NCBI RefSeq assembly: GCF_004355185.1
Contig: NZ_CP037922.1
Coordinates: 3,504,001-3,568,000 of the forward strand
Length of the DNA: 64,000 nucleotides
Direction: 5' to 3'
DNA from: Hymenobacter radiodurans
GTDB taxonomy: Bacteria > Bacteroidota > Bacteroidia > Cytophagales > Hymenobacteraceae
Below are positions 1 through 10,295 of the stretch, piece by piece (the first letter of the stretch is position 1; every line of letters begins with the position of its first letter). The translations under genes and the position numbers were made by a program. Below the pieces are notes generated by a model. The model had not been told where the DNA came from. It made no database searches and was given only the letters and a program-made list of their open reading frames with translations.

Positions 1-1
1 A

Positions 2-247
2 CGCTCACTCCTTGCGGCCGCCGTGTTGCTGCTCGCTTCGCAGTGCGCTTCCACGCCCGAACAGGAAGCCCCAACCAAGTACAAGTCAACCCCATCGGCC
101 CGCCGAGCCATAGAGCGTGAGCCCGCCGCCCCCGCAACCTGGATTCCCTCAGCACGACCCCGCAGGATTCGACCCTTTAAAATAAGCTCAGTTATCTCAC
201 AAGGCGGTCATGCAGAGCGGCGCGAAGCATCTCGCCCGCGCCATTAG
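2..247 (+). CDS. 3' part of a probable lipoprotein gene (5' end outside window)
   Basis: The frame is open from the left edge. It first encodes a hydrophobic stretch (RSLLAAAVLLLASQC) that looks like the end of a lipoprotein signal peptide with Cys as the lipidated residue. A short Pro/Ala/Arg-rich tail with no recognisable domain follows. The start codon lies off the window. The last 15 or so codons run into the left arm of the inverted repeat at 202-303, so the natural stop may be earlier, with a base lost nearby as in other genes here. I do not recognise the protein. Codon use is plausible but the ORF is short, so confidence is low. Confidence 0.35.
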   Translation, partial: RSLLAAAVLLLASQCASTPEQEAPTKYKSTPSARRAIEREPAAPATWIPSARPRRIRPFKISSVISQGGHAERREASRPRH

Positions 248-303
248 ATTGCTACTCCTGTGTCAGCACGCGAGATGCTTCGCGCCGCTCTGCATGACCG
301 CCT
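202..303. repeat. Intergenic inverted repeat, family A, copy 1
   Basis: Two arms of about 33 bases that are nearly perfect reverse complements, containing GGCGGTCATGCAGAGCGG and GAAGCATCTCGC, separated by about 35 unpaired bases. The element sits between convergent genes. Related copies lie at 2447-2544 and 7803-7893, and a remnant at 48587-48625. Confidence 0.85.
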
Positions 304-324
304 GTTGGAATTTGAGCGGCATAC

Positions 325-1569
325 TTACTTACTACCCAACAACAGCTTCACATAGAAGCTAGGCTGCCGCAGCCGCTCGCGCAGGTTCAAATCCAAGAAC
401 ATATTGCTAATGGTTTCGGCCAGCGTGGGGTTGTTGGCGGCGCGATTGGCAACTACATTAAACAGCCACGGAAACGCTAAGAGGCGCTGCATAGCCCGAC
501 TCAGGCGCAACTCCTGCCACAGCCGATTATATACCGCTACATCATAGCCTTTGAGAAAGGCAGCCGAGAAATCATGCGCGGCTAGGGCCCGCGCGGCCCA
601 ATCAGCAGCGTGGCGGCCGCTTACCATCGCGTGACTGATACCTTCGCCGGAGAATGGATCAATGAGAGAGCCCGCGTCGCCGAGCAGCATGTAAGCCTCG
701 CCGGAAAGAGAGCGGCGTTTTGAACCCAGCGGCAAGCCGAAACCACGCACCGGACCTAAGCGCTCGGCATCTTTAAATCGCTCACGCAGGGCGGGGTGCG
801 TTTCCAGAATTTCGGTGAGGCGCTGACGCAAATTTATTTTCTTCTGGGAAACGGTTTTGCTCAGCATTCCTACGCCCACGTTGGCCTGTCCATTAGGCAA
901 CGGAAATACCCAGAGGTAACCGGGCAAAAATTCTTTGATGAAGTGCAGCTCGATAAAGTTGTCTTTGCTCAAGCCCGTTACGCCCTGATAATACGCCCGC
1001 AGGCCGGCGCAATGATGGTCAGGATCCAGTTGATGCCCGCCGATCTGCCGCGCAAACGCCGACTGCGCCCCGTTAGCCACGAGCAATAGTTTCGCGGTGA
1101 TTTCTATGGTGCCATCAGCGGTGCGCAGGTGCCAGCGGCCGTCAGCGGTGCGTTCGTGGTGAGTGATATCCACGCCTTCCAGCAGCTCAATTTCGGGGCG
1201 CTGGCGCACTTCTTCTACCAGAAAATTATCGAAGTCGATGCGTTTGGCGATGTGGCCGGCGGCGGGGTCGGTGGCTTTGTTAAAATGGGGCCGGAACGGA
1301 ATACCGAGCCGGCGACCGTTGGGCGCGAAAAAATCAATGCCCCAGGCGGGCAGCTGGGCAGCATCGGCGGCAAGTCTGGGGGGCAAATTTTCGTTGATGC
1401 GGCGCAGTTCACTTACGACTTTGCCGCTGAGCGCATCGCCACAGATTTTGTCGCGGGGGAAAGTGGCGCGGTCGAGTAGCAGGCAGCGCTGGCCGGCGTT
1501 GGCTAGGTGCAGGGCTGCTGTAGCACCACCGGGCCCAGCCCCAAGAATGCAGATGTCGGTTTCACGCAT
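325..1569 (-). CDS. FAD-dependent oxidoreductase, geranylgeranyl-reductase-like
   Basis: A 414-residue flavoprotein. The N-terminus carries the dinucleotide-binding GAGPGG motif (residues 11-16), followed by an acidic strand end and the RDKICGDALSG segment typical of the geranylgeranyl reductase/halogenase-like group, which binds FAD. A second FAD motif, LLGDAGSLIDPFSGEGI, lies around residues 293-309. Family members reduce isoprenoid double bonds or oxidise small molecules; the substrate here cannot be read from sequence. The gene is divergent from fabG and its -7 box TACCTTCG lies 10 bases before the ATG. It could equally be called a generic NAD(P)/FAD-dependent oxidoreductase. Confidence 0.85.
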   Translation of the reverse strand: MRETDICILGAGPGGATAALHLANAGQRCLLLDRATFPRDKICGDALSGKVVSELRRINENLPPRLAADAAQLPAWGIDFFAPNGRRLGIPFRPHFNKATDPAAGHIAKRIDFDNFLVEEVRQRPEIELLEGVDITHHERTADGRWHLRTADGTIEITAKLLLVANGAQSAFARQIGGHQLDPDHHCAGLRAYYQGVTGLSKDNFIELHFIKEFLPGYLWVFPLPNGQANVGVGMLSKTVSQKKINLRQRLTEILETHPALRERFKDAERLGPVRGFGLPLGSKRRSLSGEAYMLLGDAGSLIDPFSGEGISHAMVSGRHAADWAARALAAHDFSAAFLKGYDVAVYNRLWQELRLSRAMQRLLAFPWLFNVVANRAANNPTLAETISNMFLDLNLRERLRQPSFYVKLLLGSK

Positions 1570-1579
1570 AGATCAGGGG

Positions 1580-1587
1580 CGAAGGTA
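1580..1587 (-). promoter_or_regulatory. Bacteroidota -7 box for the FAD oxidoreductase
   Basis: TACCTTCG on the minus strand, one base off TAnnTTTG, ten bases upstream of the ATG at 1569. It is paired with the divergent box at 1654-1661. Confidence 0.6.
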
Positions 1588-1653
1588 CGATGCCTTTTGA
1601 ATGCCTACCAGCAGCGTTGCTGCAATTGGTTAGCGGATAATGCCCAGCCTTGC

Positions 1654-1661
1654 TACCTTCG
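1654..1661 (+). promoter_or_regulatory. -7 box of fabG, near-leaderless
   Basis: TACCTTCG followed by only five bases before the ATG at 1667. With transcription starting about 5-7 bases after this box, the mRNA would begin at or next to the start codon. This also favours 1667 over the in-frame start at 1640. Confidence 0.6.
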
Positions 1662-1666
1662 CCCAC

Positions 1667-2416
1667 ATGACAAAACTGCTCGACGGAAAAACCGCCCTCA
1701 TCACTGGCGCCTCCAAAGGAATCGGCCGCGCTATTGCTACCCATTTCGCCCAACTTGGCGCCAACATCGCCTTCACCTACCTCTCCAGCGTGGAGAAAGG
1801 CCAACAGCTCGAACAGGAGCTAGCTGCGCACGGCACCAAAATCAAAGGCTTCCGCTCCGACGCCTCCCTCTACGCCGAAGCCGAAAAGCTGGTCGATGAT
1901 GTGATGACCGAATTTGGCCGCTTGGATATTCTGGTCAACAACGCTGGTATCACCCAAGATGGCTTGCTCATGCGCATGAGCGAACAGAACTGGGACCAAG
2001 TGCTGGCCGTCAACCTAAAATCGGTGTTCAACCTAACCAAAGCCGCCATCAAGCCGATGATGCGCGCCAAAGCCGGCAGCATCATCAATATGACGTCGGT
2101 AGTAGGTATCAAAGGCAACGCGGGTCAGGCTAATTATGCGGCTTCGAAGTCGGGAATTATTGGCTTCACGAAGTCGGTGGCGTTGGAGCTGGGTTCGCGC
2201 AATATTCGCTGCAATGCCATTGCTCCCGGCTTCATCGAAACCGAAATGACCGACGCCCTCGACCCTAAGCAGGTAGATGAGTGGCGCAAGGCTATTCCGC
2301 TCAAGCGCGGCGGCACCCCCGAAGATGTAGCCAAAGCCACCGCCTTCCTAGCCTCCGATGACAGCAGCTACATCACCGGCCAAGTGTTGCAGGTAGACGG
2401 CGGCATGCTGACGTAG
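1667..2416 (+). CDS. fabG: 3-oxoacyl-[acyl-carrier-protein] reductase
   Basis: A short-chain dehydrogenase/reductase of 249 residues catalysing NADPH-dependent reduction of 3-oxoacyl-ACP in fatty acid synthesis, in the cytoplasm. Visible motifs: cofactor loop TGASKGIG near the N-terminus, NNAG structural motif, the Ser of INMTSVVG, the catalytic YAASKSG (Tyr-x3-Lys), and IAPGFIETEMT after it. The C-terminus has the usual SSYITGQVLQVDGGM. Length and motifs match FabG closely. An in-frame start at 1640 would add nine residues but would put the -7 box inside the gene, so 1667 is preferred. The gene is monocistronic, with an inverted repeat downstream. Confidence 0.93.
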   Translation: MTKLLDGKTALITGASKGIGRAIATHFAQLGANIAFTYLSSVEKGQQLEQELAAHGTKIKGFRSDASLYAEAEKLVDDVMTEFGRLDILVNNAGITQDGLLMRMSEQNWDQVLAVNLKSVFNLTKAAIKPMMRAKAGSIINMTSVVGIKGNAGQANYAASKSGIIGFTKSVALELGSRNIRCNAIAPGFIETEMTDALDPKQVDEWRKAIPLKRGGTPEDVAKATAFLASDDSSYITGQVLQVDGGMLT

Positions 2417-2446
2417 ACTGGGGCAGTCGGTAATTGCTTGGTAAAT

Positions 2447-2544
2447 GTCATGCAGAGGCGGAGCCGAAGCATCTCGCGTGAGGTCGTTGTACACACTGCT
2501 GCAACATCAGCAAGCGAGATGCTTCGGCTCCGCCTCTGCATGAC
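2447..2544. repeat. Intergenic inverted repeat, family A, copy 2
   Basis: Long near-perfect arms (GTCATGCAGAGGCGGAGC at the left, its complement at the right) enclosing GAAGCATCTCGC/GCGAGATGCTTC and a loop of about 37 bases. Lies 30 bases after the fabG stop and may act as its transcript end. Confidence 0.88.
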
Positions 2545-2763
2545 CGGCAAATAGCTTTACTGTCTAAATTTTTAATATCAATCAGTCGAATACGAGCCGT
2601 TTTATTATAGACATTCTCCAATAGGCTATTATTCTCACCGCTATTTGCCCTTTCAACATACTAGACTCCAACTCACTAACTTCGCCACCAAACCCAGCTT
2701 TTTCAGCGTCATGTATAGGGCGCGCAACTCTACAGCCTATTTCGGGGTTTTTGGTACTCACAC
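2545..2763 (+). other. AT-rich leader with weak promoter, no gene
   Basis: The stretch between the repeat and the vWA gene is AT-rich. It contains a -7-like TAACTTCG at 2677-2684. An ATG at 2711 opens only a 24-codon frame that is not in phase with the downstream gene. No RNA gene is seen. Confidence 0.4.
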
Positions 2764-5082
2764 TTGCTGCTATTCCTTTCTTTGATTTCTGTCGCTGCTT
2801 CTCCTTGGTTAATTTTAGTGTGCCTGGCCGTGGGCGCGGGCTACTCGGCGCTGCTCTACTCGGCCAAAGCGCCGTGGAGCAAAGGCCTGAATTATGGGCT
2901 GGCCGCGTTGCGCTTCGTAGTCGTGAGCTTTCTGTGCTTTCTACTACTCTCGCCCTTCGTCAAAACGACTACCACCACGACCGAAGATCCCACCATCGTG
3001 CTGGCCGTTGACAACTCTCAATCGGTAGGGCTGTTTACCCCGCCGGCGGTGCTGCGCCAGGCTACTACTGGTTTGCAGCAGTTGGCTACTACCTTGCGAG
3101 GCAAGGGTTTTCGGGTTGAGACGCAGGTTTTGCCCCCCAGCCCGGCTCGTGCTGTCCGGCCCGACTCGGTGCAGTTTCAGGCTCCTAGCTCTGACCTGGA
3201 TGCCTTGCTTACGGATGTGCGTGAGGCTTACGATGGGCGTAATCTGGCGGGCGTGGTGCTTGTGTCGGATGGGCTGGTGAACCAGGGCCGCTCGCCGGTG
3301 TACTCCGAGTTTAACTTCCCAATTTATAGCGTGGCCGTGGGCGACACCGTGCCGAAGCGCGACCTGAGCGTGCCTACTCTAAACTACAACCGCGTCGCTT
3401 TTAGTGGCAACCGCTTTCCTATTGAGGCCGAAATTGCCTACGAAGGTTTCGGGGGCGGCACGGCTACGGTGCAGTTGCGCGAAAACGGCCGCGTGCTGCA
3501 AACCAAGCAAGTGAATTTGCCCCCCGGTCAGCGCCGCCAGAAAACCACCTTCTTGCTAACTGCTCCTGCTCCCGGCAAGCGTCGCTACGAAATAGCGATT
3601 CAGCCCCAAAATGGCGAATTCACGACTCTGAACAATACCAAAAACGCGTATATCGAAGTAGTAAAAGGCAAGCTGCGGGTGCTACTGGCCGGCGCTGCGC
3701 CCCACCCGGACATTAAAGCGCTCCGGGGGGCAATTCTGCAGAACGACAACTTCGACCTGACCATTTATCTGCCCGGCATTGCGCCCTTAAAAGCGCAGGA
3801 TTATGATGTAGCTATTCTGCACCAATTGCCTGCTCGCTTGGGCGCGGGGAATGAGGTGCTAGCCCAAGTGCGCAGCCGCCGCATCCCAACCTTATTTATC
3901 ATTGGGGCGCAGTCCGATTTGAACGCCTACAATAACCTTGGTGCCGGCCTTACCATCGCGCCTCGCGGCCAGCAGACGGATGAGGTAACCCCCGTGTTGA
4001 ACACCTCATTTTCGCGGTTTTCGTTCGAGGAAGATGCGCTGCAACGCTTCGCAGCGTATCCGCCGGCGCCGGTGCCGTTTGGCGAATACCGATTGGGCGG
4101 CGGGGCCGAGGTAGCTCTGTACCAGCAAGTAGGCCGATTGAAAACGCAGAAGCCATTGCTGGTGTTTGGCGGCACGCCCGAGCAGCGCCGTGCTACCTTG
4201 CTTACCGACGGCGGCTGGCAGTGGCGCCTCCAAGAAGCCGCCGACCACGCCGACCGCCCCGATGCCTACGACCGCCTCATCAGTCGCACCCTGCAGCTAC
4301 TGACTGCCAACGCCAACAAGAAGCGCCTCGACGTGTACCCCACCCAGGATGCCTTCACCACCGCCGACGAAATCACTTTCGGGGCGGAAACCTACAACGC
4401 TATTTTCGAACGCATTTATGGCCAAAAAATCGAGCTAACGCTGACCGACGAGCAGCAGCGGACTCGCAATTATTCTTTCACGAATAGCGAAGATAGCGCG
4501 CCGCTGCGGCTGGGCACCTTGCCCGGCGGAGTGTACCGCTATGTGGCCCGTGCCACGCTTGGGGGGCAAAATCAGCAGGATCGGGGCGAATTGCTGGTGC
4601 AGGAGCAACAGCTTGAAGCTCTCAACGCCCGCGCCGACCACAACTTACTCTACCAGCTCGCCCGCCGTAGCGGTTCGCGGCTCTATTATCCGCAGCAATT
4701 CGACCAGCTTACCCAAGACATTCAGAAAGCGAATTACAAGCCCGTGATTTACAGCCAGGAAAACATTAAGGATTTAATAAATCTGAAGTGGCTGTTTTTC
4801 CTGCTGCTAGCTTTGGTAACAGCAGAGTGGGCTGCGCGCAAGTACTCGGGAGCATTTAGGCAGACTATTTTTATTGCTCTACGAAGGCATACATTGGTGT
4901 TGAGTACCACTTTGGTCTCTCCTTCAGATCAAGTAGCAGCAAAGCCAATAGAGATATATGCCACACACAGAACCGTTGACGAAAAGGCTTACGTTGGCTA
5001 TCAGTTGGCTTTTCGCTATCGGCTTTGTAAGCGTTACGCTCTGGATTTTTTATGGCGAAGTAGCTATCTATATTCGTCATGA
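2764..5082 (+). CDS. Membrane protein with vWA-like domain; C-terminus probably read through
   Basis: Two N-terminal membrane helices (about residues 2-30 and 40-62) are followed by a von Willebrand A-like domain with the metal-binding DNSQS (DxSxS) near residue 82. A long extracytoplasmic region comes next, then a C-terminal helix (about 670-690) ending in AARKYSGAF. Related Bacteroidota proteins usually end right after that helix. Here 75 more residues follow, without recognisable similarity, and overlap the next gene by 125 bases. A TAG lies one frame off at 4857-4859: a single extra T in the TTT at 4855-4857 would end the protein at SGAF (about 698 residues). The start is TTG; no ATG precedes it in frame. 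The function is unknown. Confidence 0.75.
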   Translation: MLLFLSLISVAASPWLILVCLAVGAGYSALLYSAKAPWSKGLNYGLAALRFVVVSFLCFLLLSPFVKTTTTTTEDPTIVLAVDNSQSVGLFTPPAVLRQATTGLQQLATTLRGKGFRVETQVLPPSPARAVRPDSVQFQAPSSDLDALLTDVREAYDGRNLAGVVLVSDGLVNQGRSPVYSEFNFPIYSVAVGDTVPKRDLSVPTLNYNRVAFSGNRFPIEAEIAYEGFGGGTATVQLRENGRVLQTKQVNLPPGQRRQKTTFLLTAPAPGKRRYEIAIQPQNGEFTTLNNTKNAYIEVVKGKLRVLLAGAAPHPDIKALRGAILQNDNFDLTIYLPGIAPLKAQDYDVAILHQLPARLGAGNEVLAQVRSRRIPTLFIIGAQSDLNAYNNLGAGLTIAPRGQQTDEVTPVLNTSFSRFSFEEDALQRFAAYPPAPVPFGEYRLGGGAEVALYQQVGRLKTQKPLLVFGGTPEQRRATLLTDGGWQWRLQEAADHADRPDAYDRLISRTLQLLTANANKKRLDVYPTQDAFTTADEITFGAETYNAIFERIYGQKIELTLTDEQQRTRNYSFTNSEDSAPLRLGTLPGGVYRYVARATLGGQNQQDRGELLVQEQQLEALNARADHNLLYQLARRSGSRLYYPQQFDQLTQDIQKANYKPVIYSQENIKDLINLKWLFFLLLALVTAEWAARKYSGAFRQTIFIALRRHTLVLSTTLVSPSDQVAAKPIEIYATHRTVDEKAYVGYQLAFRYRLCKRYALDFLWRSSYLYSS

Positions 5083-5371
5083 CTATACCATTGCACACGT
5101 CTTGCAAGTCTATCGCAGCAGGAAGTCTGGGTGGAATGTAAGTTATTACTATACAGTTAAGGGAATACGCTATGAACGCGGGAGTGATTGGGATGGGAAG
5201 GTGTTACCAGGTGAGCGGTATGTAGTGAAGTATGCAACGTATGCTCCTCATGGCAACGATTTTATCTGCAAACATCGAGTACCAGATAGCATTCAGCAGG
5301 CTAGTGGTCCTCAATGGCAGGCATTTCTTGTAAAAAGTCAGCTCTATTATAGAATTCCTAGCCATACATGA
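4958..5371 (+). CDS. Small unknown membrane protein
   Basis: A 137-residue protein with one membrane helix near the N-terminus (about residues 12-32, LAISWLFAIGFVSVTLWIF). A soluble domain rich in Tyr, Lys and Arg follows, with the segment LPGERYVVKY. The DNA is clearly more AT-rich than the flanking genes, which may reflect acquisition. It starts inside the extended 3' end of the vWA gene; if that gene really ends near 4859, this one has its own leader of about 100 bases. I do not recognise a family with confidence, though a DUF3592-like fold is possible. Confidence 0.6.
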   Translation: MPHTEPLTKRLTLAISWLFAIGFVSVTLWIFYGEVAIYIRHDYTIAHVLQVYRSRKSGWNVSYYYTVKGIRYERGSDWDGKVLPGERYVVKYATYAPHGNDFICKHRVPDSIQQASGPQWQAFLVKSQLYYRIPSHT

Positions 5372-5395
5372 TAAAGAACACCCATAACTGTTTAC

Positions 5396-5884
5396 ATGAT
5401 GAAATCTGGCTTTTTCTATTCTGTGGCACTAGCCATTTTGCTTAGCGCCTGCGAGCAAGCACCTGCCGAACACGCACAAGCAGCCGTGTCGGAATACGTG
5501 CAGCATGGCATGAGCAAAACGGGCAATTACCGCGCTGAAGCATTCTATATTCAGCCCTTCACACGTCAGGATTCGATTGCTTACGTGGTAAAAATGAATC
5601 AGCGCAACCAAGCCACCGCAGCTGTTACAACTGTAGCGGATGCTCCTCAAACTCCGACAGCTGATTTCACGCGCCGTACGCAGGAGCGTGAGCAGTTATT
5701 AGCTCGAAAGACTGACACCACGCGCATAGGCCTTTTTGTGCGCCATATTTACCGCAATGAAGATAGCGACGGTTCCACGCGCCGTGATAGCGTAGACGCA
5801 GTGGTTTATCCACCGCGCGAGGTAACGGTACTGTTCACTGGTCAGGTAGAATTGCAGCCGGGTAGCCGCGTAAAGGCCAAATAA
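5396..5884 (+). CDS. Putative lipoprotein of unknown function
   Basis: A 162-residue product with a lipoprotein signal peptide: Lys, a hydrophobic core, then LLSAC at about residues 15-19, making Cys19 the probable lipidated residue. The mature part is polar, and no domain is recognised. Two in-frame ATGs (5396 and 5399) are equally possible starts. It follows the small membrane protein with a gap of 24 bases, so the two may be cotranscribed. Likely anchored in a membrane facing the periplasm or the cell surface. Confidence 0.65.
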   Translation: MMKSGFFYSVALAILLSACEQAPAEHAQAAVSEYVQHGMSKTGNYRAEAFYIQPFTRQDSIAYVVKMNQRNQATAAVTTVADAPQTPTADFTRRTQEREQLLARKTDTTRIGLFVRHIYRNEDSDGSTRRDSVDAVVYPPREVTVLFTGQVELQPGSRVKAK

Positions 5885-6027
5885 AAGCCACCCAGTCGTC
5901 TTCTTTCTCCTTTAAGCCAGGTTCTAGCGCGAAAGCGGCTGGTTCTGCCGACCTTTGCTTTTTCGCTGCCTTTTGCGAATCTTGATGGAGGGCAGGGAAA
6001 CCCACTCTGCTTTACCCCTTCCGCCTT

Positions 6028-6808
6028 ATGCGCTACGTCCTGCTGAACAAACCTTTCGAAGTTCTCACCCAATTCACGGACGAAAACGGCCGCGCTACGC
6101 TCAAGGACTTTGTTCCCATCCCCAAGATTTATCCCGTCGGTCGGTTGGACTTTGACAGTGAAGGCCTCGTACTGCTCACCGACGACAAGCCCCTGCAGCA
6201 TCGCCTGTCGGAGCCGCGCTTTAAGGTGCCGAAAACGTATTGGGTGCAGGTAGAAGGGATACCGACGGAAGAGGCGATTGCTACTTTGCGGCGGGGGTTG
6301 ATATCAAAACTAGCTTCACTGCGCCAGCCGAAGTAGAACTCCTGCCCGAGCCACCCGCTATCTGGGAGCGCCCTAAGCCCATCCGCTTCCGGGCAAATAT
6401 TCCTACTTCTTGGCTGCAAATTACGATTTCACAGGGCATTAATCGGCAGGTGCGCAAGATGACGGCCGCCGTGGGTTTCCCTACGCTGCGCCTCGTTCGG
6501 GTGAAAATCGCGCATCTGGAAGTAGAAAATTTGGCCCCCGGTCAATGGCGCGAGCTAACCGCACCGGAAGCAGCCAAACTGAAAGCCGCTTTCTCGGCTA
6601 CCAAAATGCCCGCCGAGCGTCAAGTGCAATCGAAAGAGGCAAAGAGCAAACCCACTACTAGCTCCGCTGGGCCCAGCACTGGTGCGCCGGCCCGCAAAAC
6701 CTTCAAACCTGCTCCTTCCAACTTTAAGCGCCCGGCTGGCTCAGACCAAAGCACCAAAGGCGCGAGTGACCGACCCAAGCGCGGCCCCAAAACTTCCCGC
6801 CCCGATGA
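6028..6808 (+). CDS. rRNA large-subunit pseudouridine synthase (RluE/RsuA type), frame broken by one base
   Basis: The first frame gives [15 protein letters not shown] and [17 protein letters not shown]; the Asp of GRLDFDSEG is the family's catalytic residue. After LRRG it shifts and stops at 6336. The next frame continues the same protein as [17 protein letters not shown] (the C-terminal RQVRRM-like motif) and [11 protein letters not shown]. One missing G in the run at 6293-6297 explains the break. A basic Lys/Pro-rich tail follows. One further missing C in the run at 6800-6803 would place a TGA at 6806-6808, overlapping the next ATG as ATGA. Such enzymes isomerise a single uridine in 23S rRNA. 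The exact target is inferred. Confidence 0.8.
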
Positions 6809-7746
6809 AACGGAGCTGGCTGACCGCAGGTGCGTTGGCCCTCGTATTGGTCAACGCGGTAGCTTTTTTTCACGCCTGGCGCTTCACCCATTTTTCCGCC
6901 GAACCCGGCGCAAAGCAGGCGAGTCCCGAACAGCTTTCCGCGTTGCAGAAGGCGGCGCTGCTGCTTACGGGCGTCCAGAATCCGAAGCCGGTTAATCAGG
7001 CTACGCCGGCGTTTCCTTACGAAACCGTTTTGCTGGATAGCCCCAATGGGCGGTTGGAAGCCTGGTTTAGCCCCGTGCCCGATGCGCTGGGGCAGGTGGC
7101 GCTGTTTCATGGCTACACCGGCGACAAGTCGAAGCTCCTGACGGAGGCAGAGTTTTTTCGCACTCAAGGCTTTTCGGTGTTACTAATCGACTTTGCTGGC
7201 AATGGCGGCTCGGAAGGCGTGCAAACTACCGTAGGGTATCGCGAAGCCGACGACGTAGCGGCTGCTTTCGCTTTTTTGAAAGCGCAACAGCCAACGGCCC
7301 CTCTGTTTGTGTATGGGGTTTCGATGGGTGCGGTAGCAATTTTGCGGGCAGAGAGTGAGCTGGGTGTGCGACCAACGGCCGCGATCCTGGAATGCCCCTA
7401 CGGCAGCATGCTCCAGACCGCCAAAAACCGCTTTCACGCGCTCCAAGTGCCCGCATTCCCGCTGGCAAACTTGTTGGTATTCTGGGGCGGCGTGCAAAAC
7501 GGCTTCTGGGCTTTCGACCTAGATGCCCGCGCCTACGCCAGCCGTATTCAAACGCCCACTCTCCTACTCTACGGCCTCACCGACTCCCGCGTAACTCGCC
7601 AGGAAACGGATGCCATCTACGCCGCGTTAAGTGGCCCGAAGCAGCGCCGCTACTTTGCCGGCGTAGGTCACGAGCCCTACCATAGCAAACACCAAGTAGC
7701 GTGGCGCAGTACAATCCAGCGGTTTTTGCAGCGGAATATGCTGTAA
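6805..7746 (+). CDS. Alpha/beta hydrolase with N-terminal membrane anchor
   Basis: A 313-residue protein. After a basic start (MKRSW) comes a membrane helix at about residues 6-22, then an alpha/beta hydrolase domain. HGYTGDKSKL corresponds to the oxyanion region, GVSMGAVAIL carries the nucleophile elbow G-x-S-x-G, and GVGHEPY near the C-terminus supplies the catalytic His. The acid is probably in LLYGLTDSRV. It resembles the YqkD/FrsA-like hydrolases, whose substrates are mostly unknown. ATG 6805 is chosen because upstream codons belong to the pseudouridine synthase tail; the ATGA arrangement suggests translational coupling to it. Confidence 0.85.
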   Translation: MKRSWLTAGALALVLVNAVAFFHAWRFTHFSAEPGAKQASPEQLSALQKAALLLTGVQNPKPVNQATPAFPYETVLLDSPNGRLEAWFSPVPDALGQVALFHGYTGDKSKLLTEAEFFRTQGFSVLLIDFAGNGGSEGVQTTVGYREADDVAAAFAFLKAQQPTAPLFVYGVSMGAVAILRAESELGVRPTAAILECPYGSMLQTAKNRFHALQVPAFPLANLLVFWGGVQNGFWAFDLDARAYASRIQTPTLLLYGLTDSRVTRQETDAIYAALSGPKQRRYFAGVGHEPYHSKHQVAWRSTIQRFLQRNML

Positions 7747-7802
7747 AAAAGCCCCCCAACGCCTGCTATTTCTACGTGTCTGAAGTAATATAATTAGCCC
7801 GA

Positions 7803-7893
7803 CATGCAGAGCGGCAGCGAAGCATCTCGCGTGCTGATGTGAGAATAGTAATCTAATGGCGTGAGCGAGATGCTTCGGCTCCGCCTCTGCATG
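7803..7893. repeat. Intergenic inverted repeat, family A, copy 3
   Basis: Imperfect arms containing CATGCAGAGCGGCAGCG and GCGAGATGCTTCGG around an AT-rich loop. Same core as copies 1 and 2 (GAAGCATCTCGC / GCGAGATGCTTC). Lies between the hydrolase and dnaK, downstream of an unpaired AAAAAAGCCCCCC motif at 7745-7757. Confidence 0.85.
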
Positions 7894-8042
7894 ACAGAGC
7901 CGTATACAAGTCATAAGTTCGATCAATTAAACTTGGCTTCACCAGGCTATTTGTAGCCATCCCCGACCTGACAGACGACGCTACCTTAGTTCTTTATAAA
8001 AAGCCAGAGCGGCGGGAAATGGCCGATTGGGATATTCAAAAA

Positions 8043-8055
8043 TGACAATCTGTCA
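8043..8055. promoter_or_regulatory. Palindrome TGACA-N3-TGTCA upstream of dnaK
   Basis: A perfect 5-bp inverted repeat with a three-base spacer, centred about 30 bases before the sigma-54-type promoter. Its placement suits an activator or repressor site controlling dnaK. The binding protein is unknown. Confidence 0.5.
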
Positions 8056-8077
8056 CGGAAATGGGCTGGATTGCCTG

Positions 8078-8094
8078 CTGGTACGCTGCTTGCC
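8078..8094 (+). promoter_or_regulatory. Sigma-54-type promoter of dnaK
   Basis: CTGGTACGCTGCTTGCC matches the sigma-54 (-24/-12) consensus, with GG at 8080-8081, GC at 8092-8093 and the obligatory ten-base spacing. Transcription would start near 8105, giving a leader of about 58 bases before the ATG at 8163. I see no convincing TAnnTTTG box closer to dnaK. Confidence 0.55.
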
Positions 8095-8132
8095 ATTCAC
8101 CCCGAGCGAGCAAATCGCATTATACACTCTGA

Positions 8133-10108
<1,976 letters not shown>

Positions 10109-10119
10109 GTTGCTGCTTT

Positions 10120-10156
10120 AAAAAAGCCCCCAGCAATATGTTGGGGGGCTTTTTTT
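10120..10156 (+). terminator. Intrinsic terminator of dnaK
   Basis: A6-GCCCCC, an AT-rich loop, then GGGGGGC and a T run. The left arm has five Cs against six Gs on the right, so one base may be missing. Confidence 0.9.
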
Positions 10157-10178
10157 ATATGTTTTTGTTTGAAATCAG

Positions 10179-10271
10179 AACAGCGTAGAGACGCGTCGTC
10201 GCAGTCGTTGTGTATCCAGTGTAGCGCGAGTTGCTCACCTATTAGGCGCGACGACGCACCCTTACGCTGTT
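10179..10271. repeat. Intergenic inverted repeat, family B
   Basis: Arms AACAGCGTAGAGACGCG and, at the far end, the near complement of it (ending TTACGCTGTT), both also containing GCGTCGTCGC or its complement, around a loop of about 45 bases. Unrelated in sequence to the family A repeats. Confidence 0.75.
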
Positions 10272-10295
10272 CTATTTAAGCTATAGACACTAAGC

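Noticed and set aside
1129..1600. Long open frames antisense to the FAD oxidoreductase
   Set aside because: Typical antisense shadows of a GC-rich gene; they have no start signals and no recognisable protein.
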